Counted from the first letter of the stretch, positions 22,678 to 33,201 are shown. The stretch: 64,000 nt of DNA from Hymenopellis radicata (GCA_015501595.1 JADNRX010000125.1:62001-126000); one strand, 5' to 3'. The notes: a model not told the origin generated them from the letters alone. A program made the numbers and translations.

Positions 22678-24954
22678 TTACAGCATGCAGCCCAATGCCC
22701 ATTCAACGTCCTGAACCGCCGCAAGCCATTCCCCGTGGCCAAGAACATCATCCTTGCACACAACGCCCCACCAGGCGAGGAGTGCAAGAATGCTCCAATG
22801 TCCATTGACTCCACTGGTGCGAATACTTCCCCAGGATCTTCCCGCCGGCTCAACACGATGCTGTTCCCTAAAGGGCGCATCTGTGGTTTTGACACCACGC
22901 CATTCAGGCTGTAGAGCGGACCACCACGTCCAAAATTCAACCCGGAAAGTGAAATGATCGCTGCCGGGGGTGTACTCAACTGCCCGAGCGCGTTTGTTCC
23001 ATGCCGCGATACATGCTGGCCGTACTTTGTGGGTTGGTAGAGGTTTGCCGTGGGAGTAGCTCTGGCTCTGCTCGAATTTGCCATATATGTCGACAAGGCG
23101 CGTCCACTCTGGCCCAAGAGCGTACGAAGTAAGGTGTTGACGCGCTTCGATTACGTATGGCGGCTCTGGCACTGGCGACTCTGGCACTGGCGGCTCTGGC
23201 GCTGGCGGCGAGGGAGGTGGAATCGAAGGGCATCTCGGAAGAGGTGGTTGTACGTTCAAGAATTGAGTTGGGTGGGTCGAATCACCCGGACCATTTACTG
23301 GGATGAACGATGAGGAGAGAAGGGTCGGGTCTATGGCGGCATTGGTGATGTTGGAAAGAACACCGCCGGGACGTAACCCCACAGGGGCTTTTGATGCTTG
23401 GAGTCGGTTGGATTGACGAATGTCCCGCGAAGGCGTCGTGTTACCGGGCGGCGTATTCCCACCATCCTCCTCCTCCTCCTCGTCCTCATCCGCCTCTTCG
23501 TCTGGCTCCGACGCACGACTCGCAGCACGTTTCTTCCGTCCCTTGGCATTTGGCTTGGTAACGCGTTTACGTTTCGGAGATGGTTTCGATGGATCCACAG
23601 GAGAGTCGAGTTTTGGGGGAAGGTTGGGATCGATGTTCCAAGGATTCTCCTGGAGTACGAACCAAGGTGCCTTTGCAGGCGCAGAAACACCGGGCAGCGA
23701 GCGCGCTTGTTGTTCGGCGACGGCTATTCAATAGATTAGAGACATTTACACAAGAGGACAAAATTTACGCACTGAAACAGCCCATTCCGAATTCGCCAAG
23801 AGCAGCTTGGTAGCACTTGTGGCGACGCTTGCCACGATCACCGTCCGCCTCATGGAAAAGTTTGGGAGTCGCAGACTTGTCATATCCGACGTTAATTCTA
23901 AGGCAGAGAGATTAGATTATAAGACGACGAAAGAATGAGAAACAGCGTACGTGAGGACGTTTACCTGGCCACCTTTCCTAGGCTCAGGCCCAACCCAAGA
24001 GAGAGAGACATTGCCGCCAAGCAGGGTTGAAATACCCTCTAGGAGGGGCTGAAGCGAGGTTGGAAGTCTATCCAATGCACTATCTTTGTGTCAGTACACG
24101 AAGGAAGATGTGATCGCGGGGACTTACGCCTGCGTTTCTTCAGGGGACAGCAGCGCGACGGGCCGTTTGGCAGCGTCCTTGCCCTTGGCGACTTCAGCTG
24201 CGTCAGTGGCAGCTCGTTCCTCCCAATACAGCTTTTCTTCGGCACTTAAATCCTCAAACGTCGCTGCCGCGAATTGGCCAGCTGCAGTGAGTCGCTCAGA
24301 ACGCGACTTGCCACTTTTCTCGAACGATTGGTTGAATTCCTCGCGCGACGGTCCGAATTTTTCGGTCGACCACATCTGCTGAGGCGTGCGCCCTCGCTTC
24401 CTGACGACGTCAACTCCGGCGACTTTGGCAAGAAGAGCGGCAACGGGATCCTTCGCGACCTGGGCTGGCGTCATTTTGGTGATGGGTGTTGCTTTATTCC
24501 AGCGGGTCTCAAAGTAATTATGTATGCCCTGTGAATCATGAGCTGTATAGAAAAAGAAATGAAAGCCACGACGTACCGTGTGCAGCCGATTCAAAATGCC
24601 CTTCTTGCGTTCCGCGTCGATGTCAGAAAGAGGGGCCTCAGCGGCAGTCGACGTCTCAGCGGCAGTCGACGTCGTGGCAGCATTTGGAGCCGGTTCCTGG
24701 TCCAATGGAAGGTCCCAAGGATAGAGGGTCAAGAATTGCCGATAAACAGAGTCAGAGTACTCCGATCCTTCAGCTTTACTGCGTCGCCGGGCTTGTTGAA
24801 AGGCGGGCATGTGGCTCTCGATAAAGGCTAGGCGAGAACCCTTGAGCCACCCCTTGCGGAACACAGGGAACGATGTGGAAATTCTGATTGGACATATCAT
24901 CAACCACATGGCCGGAGATATCAAAGATCAGGGCACGTACTGATTGTCAGACAT
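22678..24954 (-). CDS. Orphan cargo gene D (large, HMG-like middle, WW/DVEW C-terminal region)
   Basis: Five or more exons join from MSDNQ at 24954 through ISTSFPVFRKGWLKGSRLAFIE, a 14-residue duplicated TSTAAE stretch, RGRTPQQMWSTEKFGPSREEFN...LSAEEKLYWEERA (HMG-box-like helices), ALDRLPTSLQPLLEGISTLLGG, INVGYDKSATPKLF and AVAEQQARSLPGVSAP. It then continues to a basic, acidic and proline-rich linker and a C-terminal segment with FWTWWSALQPEWRG, SGVNGHWSILALLAWWG and VQDVEWALGCML, stop at 22678. The product is roughly 690 residues. I recall this architecture from abundant Agaricomycete hypothetical proteins. A chromatin or DNA-binding role is only suggested by the HMG-like part and basic linker. 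No break seen. Confidence 0.65.
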
Positions 24955-25585
24955 TATAACTCTGAGTGAGTAACGCGAAATAACACGAAGACGACGCGCT
25001 TTTCGAGAGGTGGAGGTGTATATCAACAATCCGAATGCGCGTAAACAAGCATTTCATAGCAGGAGCAAACAGTTCATTTAATATGAACTAATCGGGATGG
25101 TACCATAAATAGAATAGTGTGCTTGAACGAGCGAAAAGCCGCTGGCGCAGCGTCGACAGAGCAGACGTTCAAATGCGACAAGTATGCTATTGTACATCGA
25201 GGCTATTCAATGCTTAAAACATACATTCATGCTGAACCCGGCGAGCCGCATAGTATTAGCCCATTTTGAGCGTGGGAAAAGCGCCTGGCGGGCGGCGGTA
25301 CATCCAGGCGCATCCAGCGCATTTTCACACCTTACGAACCGGAGTTTGAACGCAAGGGGATAAGGGAATGCCTGCACGCTGCTGCAATCTGAGCAGCCCG
25401 GCGCGTAGCCAGAACGAGCCAGCGCGCTAGCGCCCGCCGCCATGAAACGAGGTATGCCGAGGTGCCGTGAACGAGGTGCCGTGAAATCGATGCCGCTGAC
25501 TAAGTTGAGGCGGATCGAGGATTCGGAATGAATTTAATACCCAGTACTTAAAAGACATTTTGCGGTATTCACTGGAATGTAAGCA
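24955..25585. other. Intergenic stretch between cargo genes D (-) and E (+)
   Basis: This is a divergent promoter region. I see no repeat, gene or palindrome pair of the kind found at 4, 8 and 10 kb. Confidence 0.4.
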
Positions 25586-26335
25586 TTGACCGTGGGAAGA
25601 CCTAGGGTTGGGGAGGCCCAGTTTAGGGTTGGCCATTTCGTGGTTATAGCCATAAAAATGGCATTGGGCTCTGTGGTTATAATCTTGAGAATACCCCAAA
25701 AATTACAGCCTGGCCTGGAAGAGGTTGACAAGCTGGTGACGGCAGCAGAGACGGAGATGACGGTTGAGTTGCTGGAGGTTGGGATGTGGAATGGGCGGCC
25801 CTTGACATCGACAACAACCGAGAACGGGAAACGGGATGTTTTGGAGATTGTGTGGGAGGCGAATGAGCTCGCGTTTCGAATGGAGTTGGCTTCCTTGTGC
25901 CTTCACCTGTGCCGTCCCGAGCATGTGGACAGCCGGAAGTTCATGCAGGCCGTGTCTCTTTGTTTCCCCCTCGGTGATGCGCCTCTCGGTCTGGTTGATC
26001 TCGGTCAGGCAAATCAAGGACTTGCAGACCCGGATTGGTGGAGTCGGGCCCGGTTCGTGTATGCGCTGAAGAAGGTTATGGACTTGTGGCGTATTTCATC
26101 ACCGTATCCTGCACCGGATTCTGATGTGCAGTTTGGCAAGACGGGGTTCACACGGGAGGAAATGGAAGCGTTCACGGCCACCATCTTCGCACACTATATC
26201 GGGAACTTCTTCCAGGTGTTCGGTCGCCCTCCTCGCCTTCCGATGAACCTTCCCTTCGAACCACAGACGTCATGGGTGCCTCCGGTGTATTTCAATCAAC
26301 GTGGAAAGGCAGATAGATGGGTACCAAGGTTGTAG
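25586..26335 (+). CDS. Orphan cargo gene E, adjacent to the right end
   Basis: A single open frame of up to 250 codons. The recognisable part begins near the ATG at 25658 (MALGSVVIILRIPQKLQPGLEEVDKL) and continues VELLEVGMWNGRPLTSTTTENGKRDVLEIVWEANELAFRMEL...GLADPDWWSRARFVYALKKVMDLWR...FTATIFAHYIGNFFQVFGRPPRLP, ending at 26335. I recall similar orphan proteins in mushroom genomes; no biochemical function known. The stop lies about 285 bp inside the right terminal repeat. It is one of only two cargo genes on the plus strand. Confidence 0.65.
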   Translation: MTVGRPRVGEAQFRVGHFVVIAIKMALGSVVIILRIPQKLQPGLEEVDKLVTAAETEMTVELLEVGMWNGRPLTSTTTENGKRDVLEIVWEANELAFRMELASLCLHLCRPEHVDSRKFMQAVSLCFPLGDAPLGLVDLGQANQGLADPDWWSRARFVYALKKVMDLWRISSPYPAPDSDVQFGKTGFTREEMEAFTATIFAHYIGNFFQVFGRPPRLPMNLPFEPQTSWVPPVYFNQRGKADRWVPRL

Positions 26336-26444
26336 TAGTTAGGGCTGCGGACATGTATGTACTATTTAGGACTTCCGGACTTTTTTTTGCGCTGCGTGTA
26401 CTTCATAAAATTTGTATTTTTTTGGTGCTCTCTGGTCTGATTTC

Positions 26445-26604
26445 CCGCGAGTCAGACAGAGTACTCGCGACGAGTACTCATGCCTCCAAGGCCGTACTCG
26501 CGATCCGCATGTGATCCGACTCGTTATCGATCCGCGGATCAAACGAGTCGGATCACCGAGACCCCCGACCGGATCAAGTACTCGAGTTTCCTTGTGATCC
26601 GGAA
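26445..26604. promoter_or_regulatory. Right subterminal ACTCG/GATCC repeat region
   Basis: Repeated GAGTACTC, ACTCGCGA, GATCCGAC and GGATCAAACGAGTCGGATCA words mirror the left subterminal region. An ATG at 26480 opens a frame that runs through the terminal repeat into the downstream host gene half. Confidence 0.6.
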
Positions 26605-26621
26605 ACTCGTTGAGGTCTCTA
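26605..26621 (-). repeat. Right terminal inverted repeat (17 bp)
   Basis: ACTCGTTGAGGTCTCTA is the exact inverse of 175-191 and is followed directly by the target duplication ATGGGAGG. Confidence 0.92.
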
Positions 26622-26629
26622 ATGGGAGG
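26622..26629. repeat. 8-bp target-site duplication, right copy (ATGGGAGG)
   Basis: Identical to 167-174. It marks the right junction of the giant insertion. Confidence 0.93.
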
Positions 26630-27436
26630 GGTTACGATATGATCCTCGCGCACGTCCTCGCGCCATTTGTCGCCGCTCATCCCGACCTCAACTCACTTTC
26701 GCTGAGGCTGTTCGAGCCGATGGATATCTCGCCCCTGTTCTCCTCACTTTCGCTGCTCCCAAAGTTATACTCCTTATCCGTGACCGTACCCCTCACGGCG
26801 CCGCATCTCGGGGATCCCGACGCATTCGCGGATTTTCTCAACGCACACACGCACACCCTCCGACACCTCTGCTTGCGTGTAAGCGATCTGTCGTCGCCCG
26901 TCTTCGGCCTGATTGACGCAAGCTTGGTGCGTTGGATGCAGACGGCCTTTTACGCTGTACGTGTGGAGTCGCTCAGGGTGTTGGAGGTCGGTATGGGATT
27001 GATGCCAGTGGAGAGTGCGCAGCTGGTAGTGCGGCGCTTTGGGGCACTAGATAAGCTCATCCTAACCGGGAGAAGCTTGACGCTGGAGGAGGTCGAAGGG
27101 CTCCTGCCGCGAACAATGGTGAAGAGGTTGCGGATAGGTCCTGTGGTCCTGTCTCCACAAATGATGGATGTCTTCGCCGAATGTATACCTGATCTGGAAA
27201 GGCTGGAGGTGGTCGGTACCGACGTGGTGCCGTGTGATGGGGATAGCGTTATTCCGGATTATGAACATGGCGGACAAGATGATAGTCAAGTCGCCAAGTT
27301 CGTCGATGAGATGGCAGCGAGAACATATACTACATGGGCGCTCAGAACACTCGAGTTGGATGGGCGTGGCCGATGTCCTGAGGAGAGAGATGTCTGGAGA
27401 GCATGTGTCCCAGCCTTGAGGGTGATAATGCTTTGA
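26630..27436 (+). pseudogene. 3' part of the split leucine-rich (F-box/LRR-like) host gene
   Basis: Continues in frame from codon 172-174 of the left fragment once the insert and one target copy are removed. It reads GYDMILAHVLAPFVAAHPDLNSLSLRLFEP, LLPKLYSLSVTVPL, HTLRHLCLRVSDL, SLRVLEVGMGLMP, ALDKLILTGRSLTLEEV, VKRLRIGPVVLS, LERLEVVG and LRTLELDGRGRCPEERDVWRACVPAL, a series of irregular leucine repeats ending at 27436. It is intact and uninterrupted, so the insertion may be young. A frame starting at 26480 inside the element reads straight into it. Confidence 0.8.
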
Positions 27437-28582
27437 TGATGTTATGTGTATATTGCCTAATGGATGAGTCTTCTTGTATCATACACGTCGTACTCCTGTG
27501 TCCATATCTGGATATCAGGGTTTGATTGTGCTTATAAAGAGACGAAGGCATACCGCGAGCGTTTGTCCAGATGAGTATAAGGTCATTCTATCGTCAACGC
27601 CTGGAGCACCGGCCAAACCGAGCTTGTAAACGATTAGTGTGATAGACTGGTGTTTCAGGCGCGTATATGCGGTGACGATAGGTTAAAGATCTGCTTAAAG
27701 AGTTTTGAGTTCGACCACTCTACAAAGGGGACATCAGTCTGGCTGGATGAGAGATGCTTGAAATATCTTCACCGAAGCGTGACGTCCTCATGGAAAATGC
27801 CAACCCATGAACCGTACAGGAACTGCAAAAAATACTAAAGACAGATCATTTATCGACGACTTGGCAGCGCAGGGTCAGAAAACGCACCGAATCCGATAAA
27901 ACCCTTGAAGCGATATGAGCACGCCCCAATTGATGACCACGACAACTGACCTGCCCGTGGAAGACCAGCGAAAGATTTGGGCCACGTCTGATTGCTCTAG
28001 AATAAACTGGAGGCGAGCACGAAACGTATATATCGACTTAGTTTGCGTGGTTAATGATGGGTGAGAACCGGGCAGCCAGGTGCCCACGGAGCAATGATAG
28101 GTCTGTACATGCATCGGAAAGATACGCCTCTATGTTGTCGCTATCGAGTTGCAAGGTCCTCTCAGTTTCGCACAGTGACACGGGAAGGATAGAGGCGTTT
28201 TGGGGGTCAACACTTGATTTCCGCTATGTACATATACCGCTCAGGGGAGGAAGAAATAGGGCATACCAGGCAGGTCTGATTCGCGGAATGCGATCCAGCA
28301 AAGCACTGCGGAATGGGTTTGTGATTCGCAGGCCTTCGAATGCTCCCCAAATTTACGCTGACAGGATTCGGGAACATGTCGTGCTACCAAGGCTCTTCGT
28401 CCTAGGGTATATCAGTAGTACTCTTGCGTGCATATATGCAGGGAATACGCACGCATCGGCAACTTTGCTGCACAGTGCGCAAGCGACGACAAGCTTCAAG
28501 CCGACGACGAGGCAACGCTCTCAGAGGCGCTCTGTTATAGGCCGTAATGAAGAACAGATGAGGCGGGCGCCTGCACATAAAG
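27437..28582. other. No gene recognised
   Basis: Only short frames without family resemblance. No structured repeat seen. Confidence 0.4.
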
Positions 28583-28810
28583 CGGCGGCGGCGGCGAGTG
28601 CGTCACTATATGGCAACTGATGATGATGGCAGGAAGGAAACTCGGAGGAAAGAGCAAGTGATTTGCAATCAGAACGCGATCGCGTGCTTTTGAACTCCGC
28701 CGACCTGTCAGGAACACACCTATGGAGGATTGGTCGCGGACAGGTCGTGATGTCCATTGAGTAAATTATTCGATCAGAATTTCACTGTAAAATGCGTCTG
28801 AAGCACAGTG
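28583..28810 (+). repeat. Dispersed repeat, copy 1
   Basis: Begins GCGGCGGCGGCGAGTGCGTC and includes GCAACTGATGA, CAGAACGCGATCGCGTG, GAACTCCGCC and GAGTAAATTATTCGA. It matches 43741-43930 in the same orientation with small indels. A ~45-bp stretch (CAGGAACACACC...) is present only here. Confidence 0.8.
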
Positions 28811-29397
28811 ACGTGTATGATACTATTCTTTGCGAGCTGAAAATAATCTGCGCCACAGTTTTAACTTCCAGCTTAAAACGCGCCATATAAGCGGACACGG
28901 ACACGCTAAAATCACAAATACCGAAATTGGTGTTGGAAGTCAAGCTGTCCGGATCGCAGGACCGCTCGGCGCGTCGACGCGACGCGCCTCTGACAGGCTC
29001 TCTGGATGATCCGCAGGGCTATATTTAGATGTATTGAGGATCCGCCACTTCATATGTTTTCCGTTCTCTTGATATCCCGCTGTTTAGTTCACTTACCAAG
29101 CTTTCCCAGTAGTCTTACAAATTGTTCACACCTGTATAGTTGTCTCCGAGGATGTTCGGATTGTCAGTTTTATCGTGTTGTTTTTCTGTAGTTTAAAAGG
29201 ATTGTATTCGGTACGAAATACAGTAGTTCAGTCCGCCCCAGCAGTCCCCGCCTCCTCGACAAATATCGTATCCATCTCACAATTGGTGCACCGCCGTAGG
29301 AGGACTCGAGATTTGTCCGAGTGGGCTTCCCGCGCGGGCCCAAGAGACTCTGCGATACGCTCAAAGGTGCGCTTTCCCTCCTTGAAATACTCCTTAA
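28811..29397. other. No gene recognised
   Basis: No convincing coding or repeat structure seen. Confidence 0.4.
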
Positions 29398-29823
29398 TGT
29401 TAGATTGCGAGCTTTCGTGAGCTCGGTCACCTCGGAGAGGTTTCCTAATCGGGCGGTGAATGGTTGTTTGCGTGTTTGCACGCCGAGGACATTGTAGTGT
29501 AGGTACTAGGACTCAGCTAGTCACACAGACACTCGGATGATGGTGGTCTTTAGATGAGGTGTACATTCGGAGCCTGTATACACTATAACATCCGTGCAAC
29601 GTGTGTTCGTATAACATAATCGAGCCCTACAGTAGGATGTCATCTATTTATTCTATTGTTCTGTAGGGTACTTAAGTAGGATACTGCTTGTATGTACAGT
29701 ATCCGTTTGCCTCAGCTCACGCTTCGAGGGTCAAACGGAATTGATGTGTTCCTGCCATTTTGGGACTTGCCTCTGATCATCATCTCGTCGTCGCGGCGGC
29801 TGTGCGCACGCGTATTTTAACAC
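29398..29823 (+). repeat. Local duplication copy 1 (holds a solo LTR; empty site for the 2.5-kb element)
   Basis: Shares TGTTAGATTGCGAGC... to ...GCGTATTTTAACAC with 30380-33201. The ends TGTTAGATTGCG and (inverse) TGTTAAAATACGCG are imperfect inverted repeats, so the unit may itself be a small transposon remnant. It contains the 134-bp LTR-like insert but lacks the 2.5-kb element. Confidence 0.8.
29498..29631. mobile_element. 134-bp solo-LTR-like insertion (TGTAGG...CCTACA) with GTAG target duplication
   Basis: It starts TGTAGGTACTAGG, ends GAGCCCTACA and is flanked by GTAG on both sides (29494-29497, 29632-29635). The sister copy at 30474-30482 reads ATTGTAGGATG with no insert, giving a direct empty site. 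TG...CA ends with a short target duplication fit a solo LTR of a very small (TRIM/SMART-like) retroelement. Confidence 0.65.
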
Positions 29824-30379
29824 AAACGGATCCTTCCTTCGCGAGGAAGTAAAAGATGCGCGCGATCGAGGCGCTTTGTGTTCGTTGAAGCCGCCGCCAT
29901 TGTCGTCGATCTTCGGGCCGTATATGCGTGTTCGTCCTGCCCGTTGTCACCCAAGCCGCTTATCGAAGCGCACTGGTGTTGCTTTCTCATCACGCCAAGC
30001 ACACCGGGGATGTCGTTGTTGTTGTTCATGTTGTTGCTCCTGCACGAGGGCCGAAGAGTCGTGCCGAATGCGTACAGTGCCCGCATGTGGGCCGAAGGAT
30101 CATGCACATTGTACCGCCGCCAGCGCAAGGCGTGCTGAATGCGTAATTGCCCCGAACGTACTGTGGGCCGAACGAACTGCCTGCTGAGGCCGTATGTCAG
30201 CCGAATGGATTTGTGAGATGTCGAGGCGAGTTGTCGAGATTTGGTCGAGATGGATTGTTATTGTGATCGGATTTGCTGGTGCTGCGTTGTGCCACTGCGC
30301 ATCATCTTTGTGGTTTATCAAGCCATCGGATTTTTGGTTTGAGGGGGTGCATTTGCGAGCTCTCTCAGCTCGAGGGGTG
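29824..30379. other. No gene recognised
   Basis: GC-rich, with short overlapping frames (for example CCCC/GTTGTTG runs near 30010-30045). Nothing assignable. Confidence 0.35.
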
Positions 30380-30637
30380 TGTTAGATTGCGAGCTTTCGT
30401 GAGCTCGGTCACCTCGGAGAGGTTTCCTAATTGGGCGATGAATGGTTGTTTGCGTATTTGCACGCCGAGGACATTGTAGGATGTCATCTATTTATTCTAT
30501 TGTTCTGTAGGGTACTTAAGTAGGATACTGCTTGTATGTACAGTATCCGTTTGCCTCAGCTCACGCTTCGAGGGTCAAACGGAATTGATGTGTTCCTGCC
30601 ATTTTGGGACTTGCCTCTGATCATCATCTCGTCGTCG

Positions 30638-33163
30638 CACCTGTGTAGCCCTATATACGTAGTCCCCTGCCCTGGTATGACAGGGCATCATACGTGGGCT
30701 GGAGCTATCGTTTGATCTCAGGTACCACATTATGAATAATTCCGCGACAGCTAGTAGCCACCTTCCTAATATATCCCCCCTCCCGGCATATGTACTGACT
30801 GACTGATATGTCCGCGTGCGCCCTTTAGTCATCCCGTGCGCCCCCGACTTCAAGGGTTCTTCGCGCTCTCTCCTCGGCAACAACGGCAAGATTGATGGCC
30901 ACTATCCCGTGTTCCATCCCACATACATTTATTACTGTAGTATATCCCGCCCCCCGGACTTCCGCTCCTGAGATCCGAGAGGCACGCCAGTCAACATCTA
31001 TGCCAGTCTTTCACTACACGGTAGGGAATAGTATATAGCACCGGTTGTGCAGGTTGGCACGGGTTACGGATAGTGGTGCGGGCATGGGTGTCTAAATACA
31101 ATCACAGTTTTGAATATTTCGCTGAGGCGACACGCTGGGCAAGTGCACAGTGGTCATACCCTAGTCGAAAACATCAACATCCTTCCAGCAAAGTTGGGTA
31201 TTGCTGCTCCATGTCATGTGAATACATCGTCGTGCTTGAGGGTCCGGACATTGCCACTTTACAGAGCAAGTGTTCACTGTTGAATGCGATGGGTGAGCTG
31301 CCAGCCTGGGGCATCGTGAAGGGATTCGTCCCAGAGACTTGCAATGTAGCAATGCTCATTGGATGAGCAGATAGATGAGTCGTTGACGCGCAATGGTGGA
31401 AACGAGGGCCTAGAGAAAGAATGTTCAGCTGGAGTGCAATGAAAACTGGGAAGATAACACACCATTTTGGGCTGGATATGTCCACGACGCCATCCAGCCC
31501 GAATTCAAACTACATGCCTCCTCGCCGCAAGCGGCATACAACACCCTCTGACAGACTTCCTGCTCCTTTAAGCCTGGTGCCGTTGCCCACGAGTAGTGCT
31601 GCTCAGAGCCTGTGAGGACAAAAAGATGTCCTCCTGATTCCATGGCTGGACGCTGTGTCGGCAATGCCATCCAGCGTAAATCCCAGTTTCTGGCCTCGTC
31701 ATAAGTGTACATGACGGCAATGCGGATGGGAGCACCTCCTCAGGGTACTTATAGTACGTAGTCGGCCAGCTCAATGTGTCTTGGAACATCATCCAGGATA
31801 GGAGAGGACATGTCCAGGTGGGAGTGGGTGGCGAGAGTGGAGGATGGTAGTAGATCGAGATCAAAAGCTCAGAATTGTAAGGGATTTGCCTTAGGCTTCG
31901 CCAATCGACAAACTTTTATTAAACCAAAATTATAACCCACTACTCAGCGGTCATAAAGACTATTCCTTTGGTAAGAACAAGGTTACAAGTACAACTAAGG
32001 ATACTCCAGTGCGTTTAGCCAACAAGTCAAGATATTGAGGCAAGAATTCACCTCGAGAGGTACAGGAGGGCGGTCAGGTACACAGCCACAATAATCACAA
32101 TCACACCAAAAAATGAATGAAAAAGGTTAGATATATTGAAGCACACATCTACGAAGTACCAGCTAAGACCCGACAATGTAGAACAAAGCTCCAATGACGG
32201 CCGTCAGCGATAGATGCACTGAATAACACCGTCCTATCAGCATCACAACAGTCAGGCTGGTGTGTATAGTCTGATGCCCGCAAGATTGGGCTCGAAGGTA
32301 GTGGGAATGGGGATGGCATTGGTGTGAGTGCGGCAAGTGAGATCTTTCACCGTAGTAGAGGTGGACGGCACACGAACGCTTGCGAGAGCCCTAGCAATTG
32401 TTGTCCACGAGGCAGGGAGATATGCGGCAATGATCGTGAGTCGGGGGTATATGCGCCATACGTGCGAGAGCGTGCACAGACGCTGGGGAGCAGACACGTT
32501 CTGGGAAGCGACAAAAATATCAGCATGCAAGTTAACGCAATCCAAGGGCGGAGCGTGATGAGCTCAGAGCACTCCAAGGGTGGAGGCGCGGAGTACAATA
32601 TACGCTCCAAGGGCGGAGGCGCGGGGCACAATATATGCTCCAAGGGCGGAGGCACAGAGCACAACATATACTCCAAAGGTGGAGGGCACCATCCAAAGGC
32701 GGAGGAAATGTCGTCCAAGGGCGGAGACAATGTTATGTGTCGAGTTGAAAGTTCAACAGGAATTCCATCACATTTTAATGTCTCTTGAAGACAGGAGACT
32801 GGGTATAGGAGAGAGAAGACAGCGACATGGTGGTGAGCGGACAAGGGGCAAATGTCGGATCACGATTCACGGGATCGAATTCGGAACACGGGATAGCAAC
32901 ACGATCAATCTTGCCGTTGTTGCCGAGGAGAGAGCGCGAAGAACCCTTGAAGTCGGGGGCACATGGGATGACTAAAGGGCGCACGCGGACATATCAGTCA
33001 GTCAGTACATATGCTGGGAGGGGGGGATATATTAGGAAGGTGGCTACTAGCTGTCGCGGAATTATTCATAACGTGGTACCTGAGATCAAACGATAGCTCC
33101 AGCCCACGTATAATGCCCTGTCATACCAGGGCAGGGGACTACGTATATAGGGCTACACAGGTG
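30638..33163. mobile_element. 2.5-kb DNA transposon with ~280-bp terminal inverted repeats
   Basis: CACCTGTGTAGCCCTATA... at 30638-30915 is the inverse of 32883-33163 with few mismatches. Flanks are CGTCGTCG (30630-30637) and TGTCGTCG (33164-33171), an 8-bp target duplication with one mismatch. The uninterrupted sequence ...CTCGTCGTCGCGGCGG in the sister copy near 29787 is the empty site. No transposase was recognised inside; minus-strand frames at 31425-31864 are unassigned. Probably a non-autonomous element with unusually long terminal repeats. Confidence 0.8.
32567..32735 (+). repeat. Minisatellite CTCCAAGGGCGGAGGC... within the 2.5-kb element
   Basis: Six imperfect repeats of a ~35-bp unit with core CTCCAAGGGCGGAGG and linkers such as CACAATATATG and CACAACATATA. 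Confidence 0.75.
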
Positions 33164-33201
33164 TGTCGTCGCGGCGGCTGTGCGCACGCGTATTTTAACA
33201 C

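Larger units (their letters stand above)
175..26621. mobile_element. Giant 26.4-kb hAT-ended composite transposon with KDZ transposase and gene cargo
   Basis: The ends are TAGAGACCTCAACGAGT (175-191) and its perfect inverse (26605-26621). Both are followed inward by ~150 bp of repeated ACTCG and GATCC words. Perfect 8-bp direct repeats flank it, and precise removal with one repeat restores an open host reading frame. Inside are two hAT transposase genes beside the left end, a complete KDZ transposase, and six or seven cargo genes. Known hAT elements are usually only a few kb, so either a hAT element has captured or been invaded by a KDZ-bearing gene block, or the KDZ enzyme recognises these ends. 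Because the terminal repeat sits beside the hAT gene and is duplicated with it, I favour hAT ends. Mobility is inferred from structure, not shown. Confidence 0.88.
30380..33201 (+). repeat. Local duplication copy 2 (interrupted by the 2.5-kb element)
   Basis: Direct repeat of 29398-29823. The matching sequence breaks at 30637 and resumes at 33164 after the inserted element. It lacks the solo LTR present in copy 1. Confidence 0.8.

Noticed and set aside
10848..26335. TET/JBP dioxygenase gene expected near KDZ
   Set aside because: I read the cargo proteins for the dioxygenase HxD...H...R pattern and found no convincing match.
175..26621. Starship-type giant element
   Set aside because: No DUF3435/tyrosine-recombinase captain recognised, and the 17-bp inverted ends with 8-bp duplication fit hAT-like transposition.
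28054..28620. 188-codon plus-strand frame
   Set aside because: No family resemblance, and it ends in the dispersed repeat (AAAAASASLYGN), which also terminates a frame at 43780; probably chance.
32210..32225. GACGGCCGTC palindrome outside the giant element
   Set aside because: Lacks the TGAC-N4-GTCA form and a 24-bp partner.
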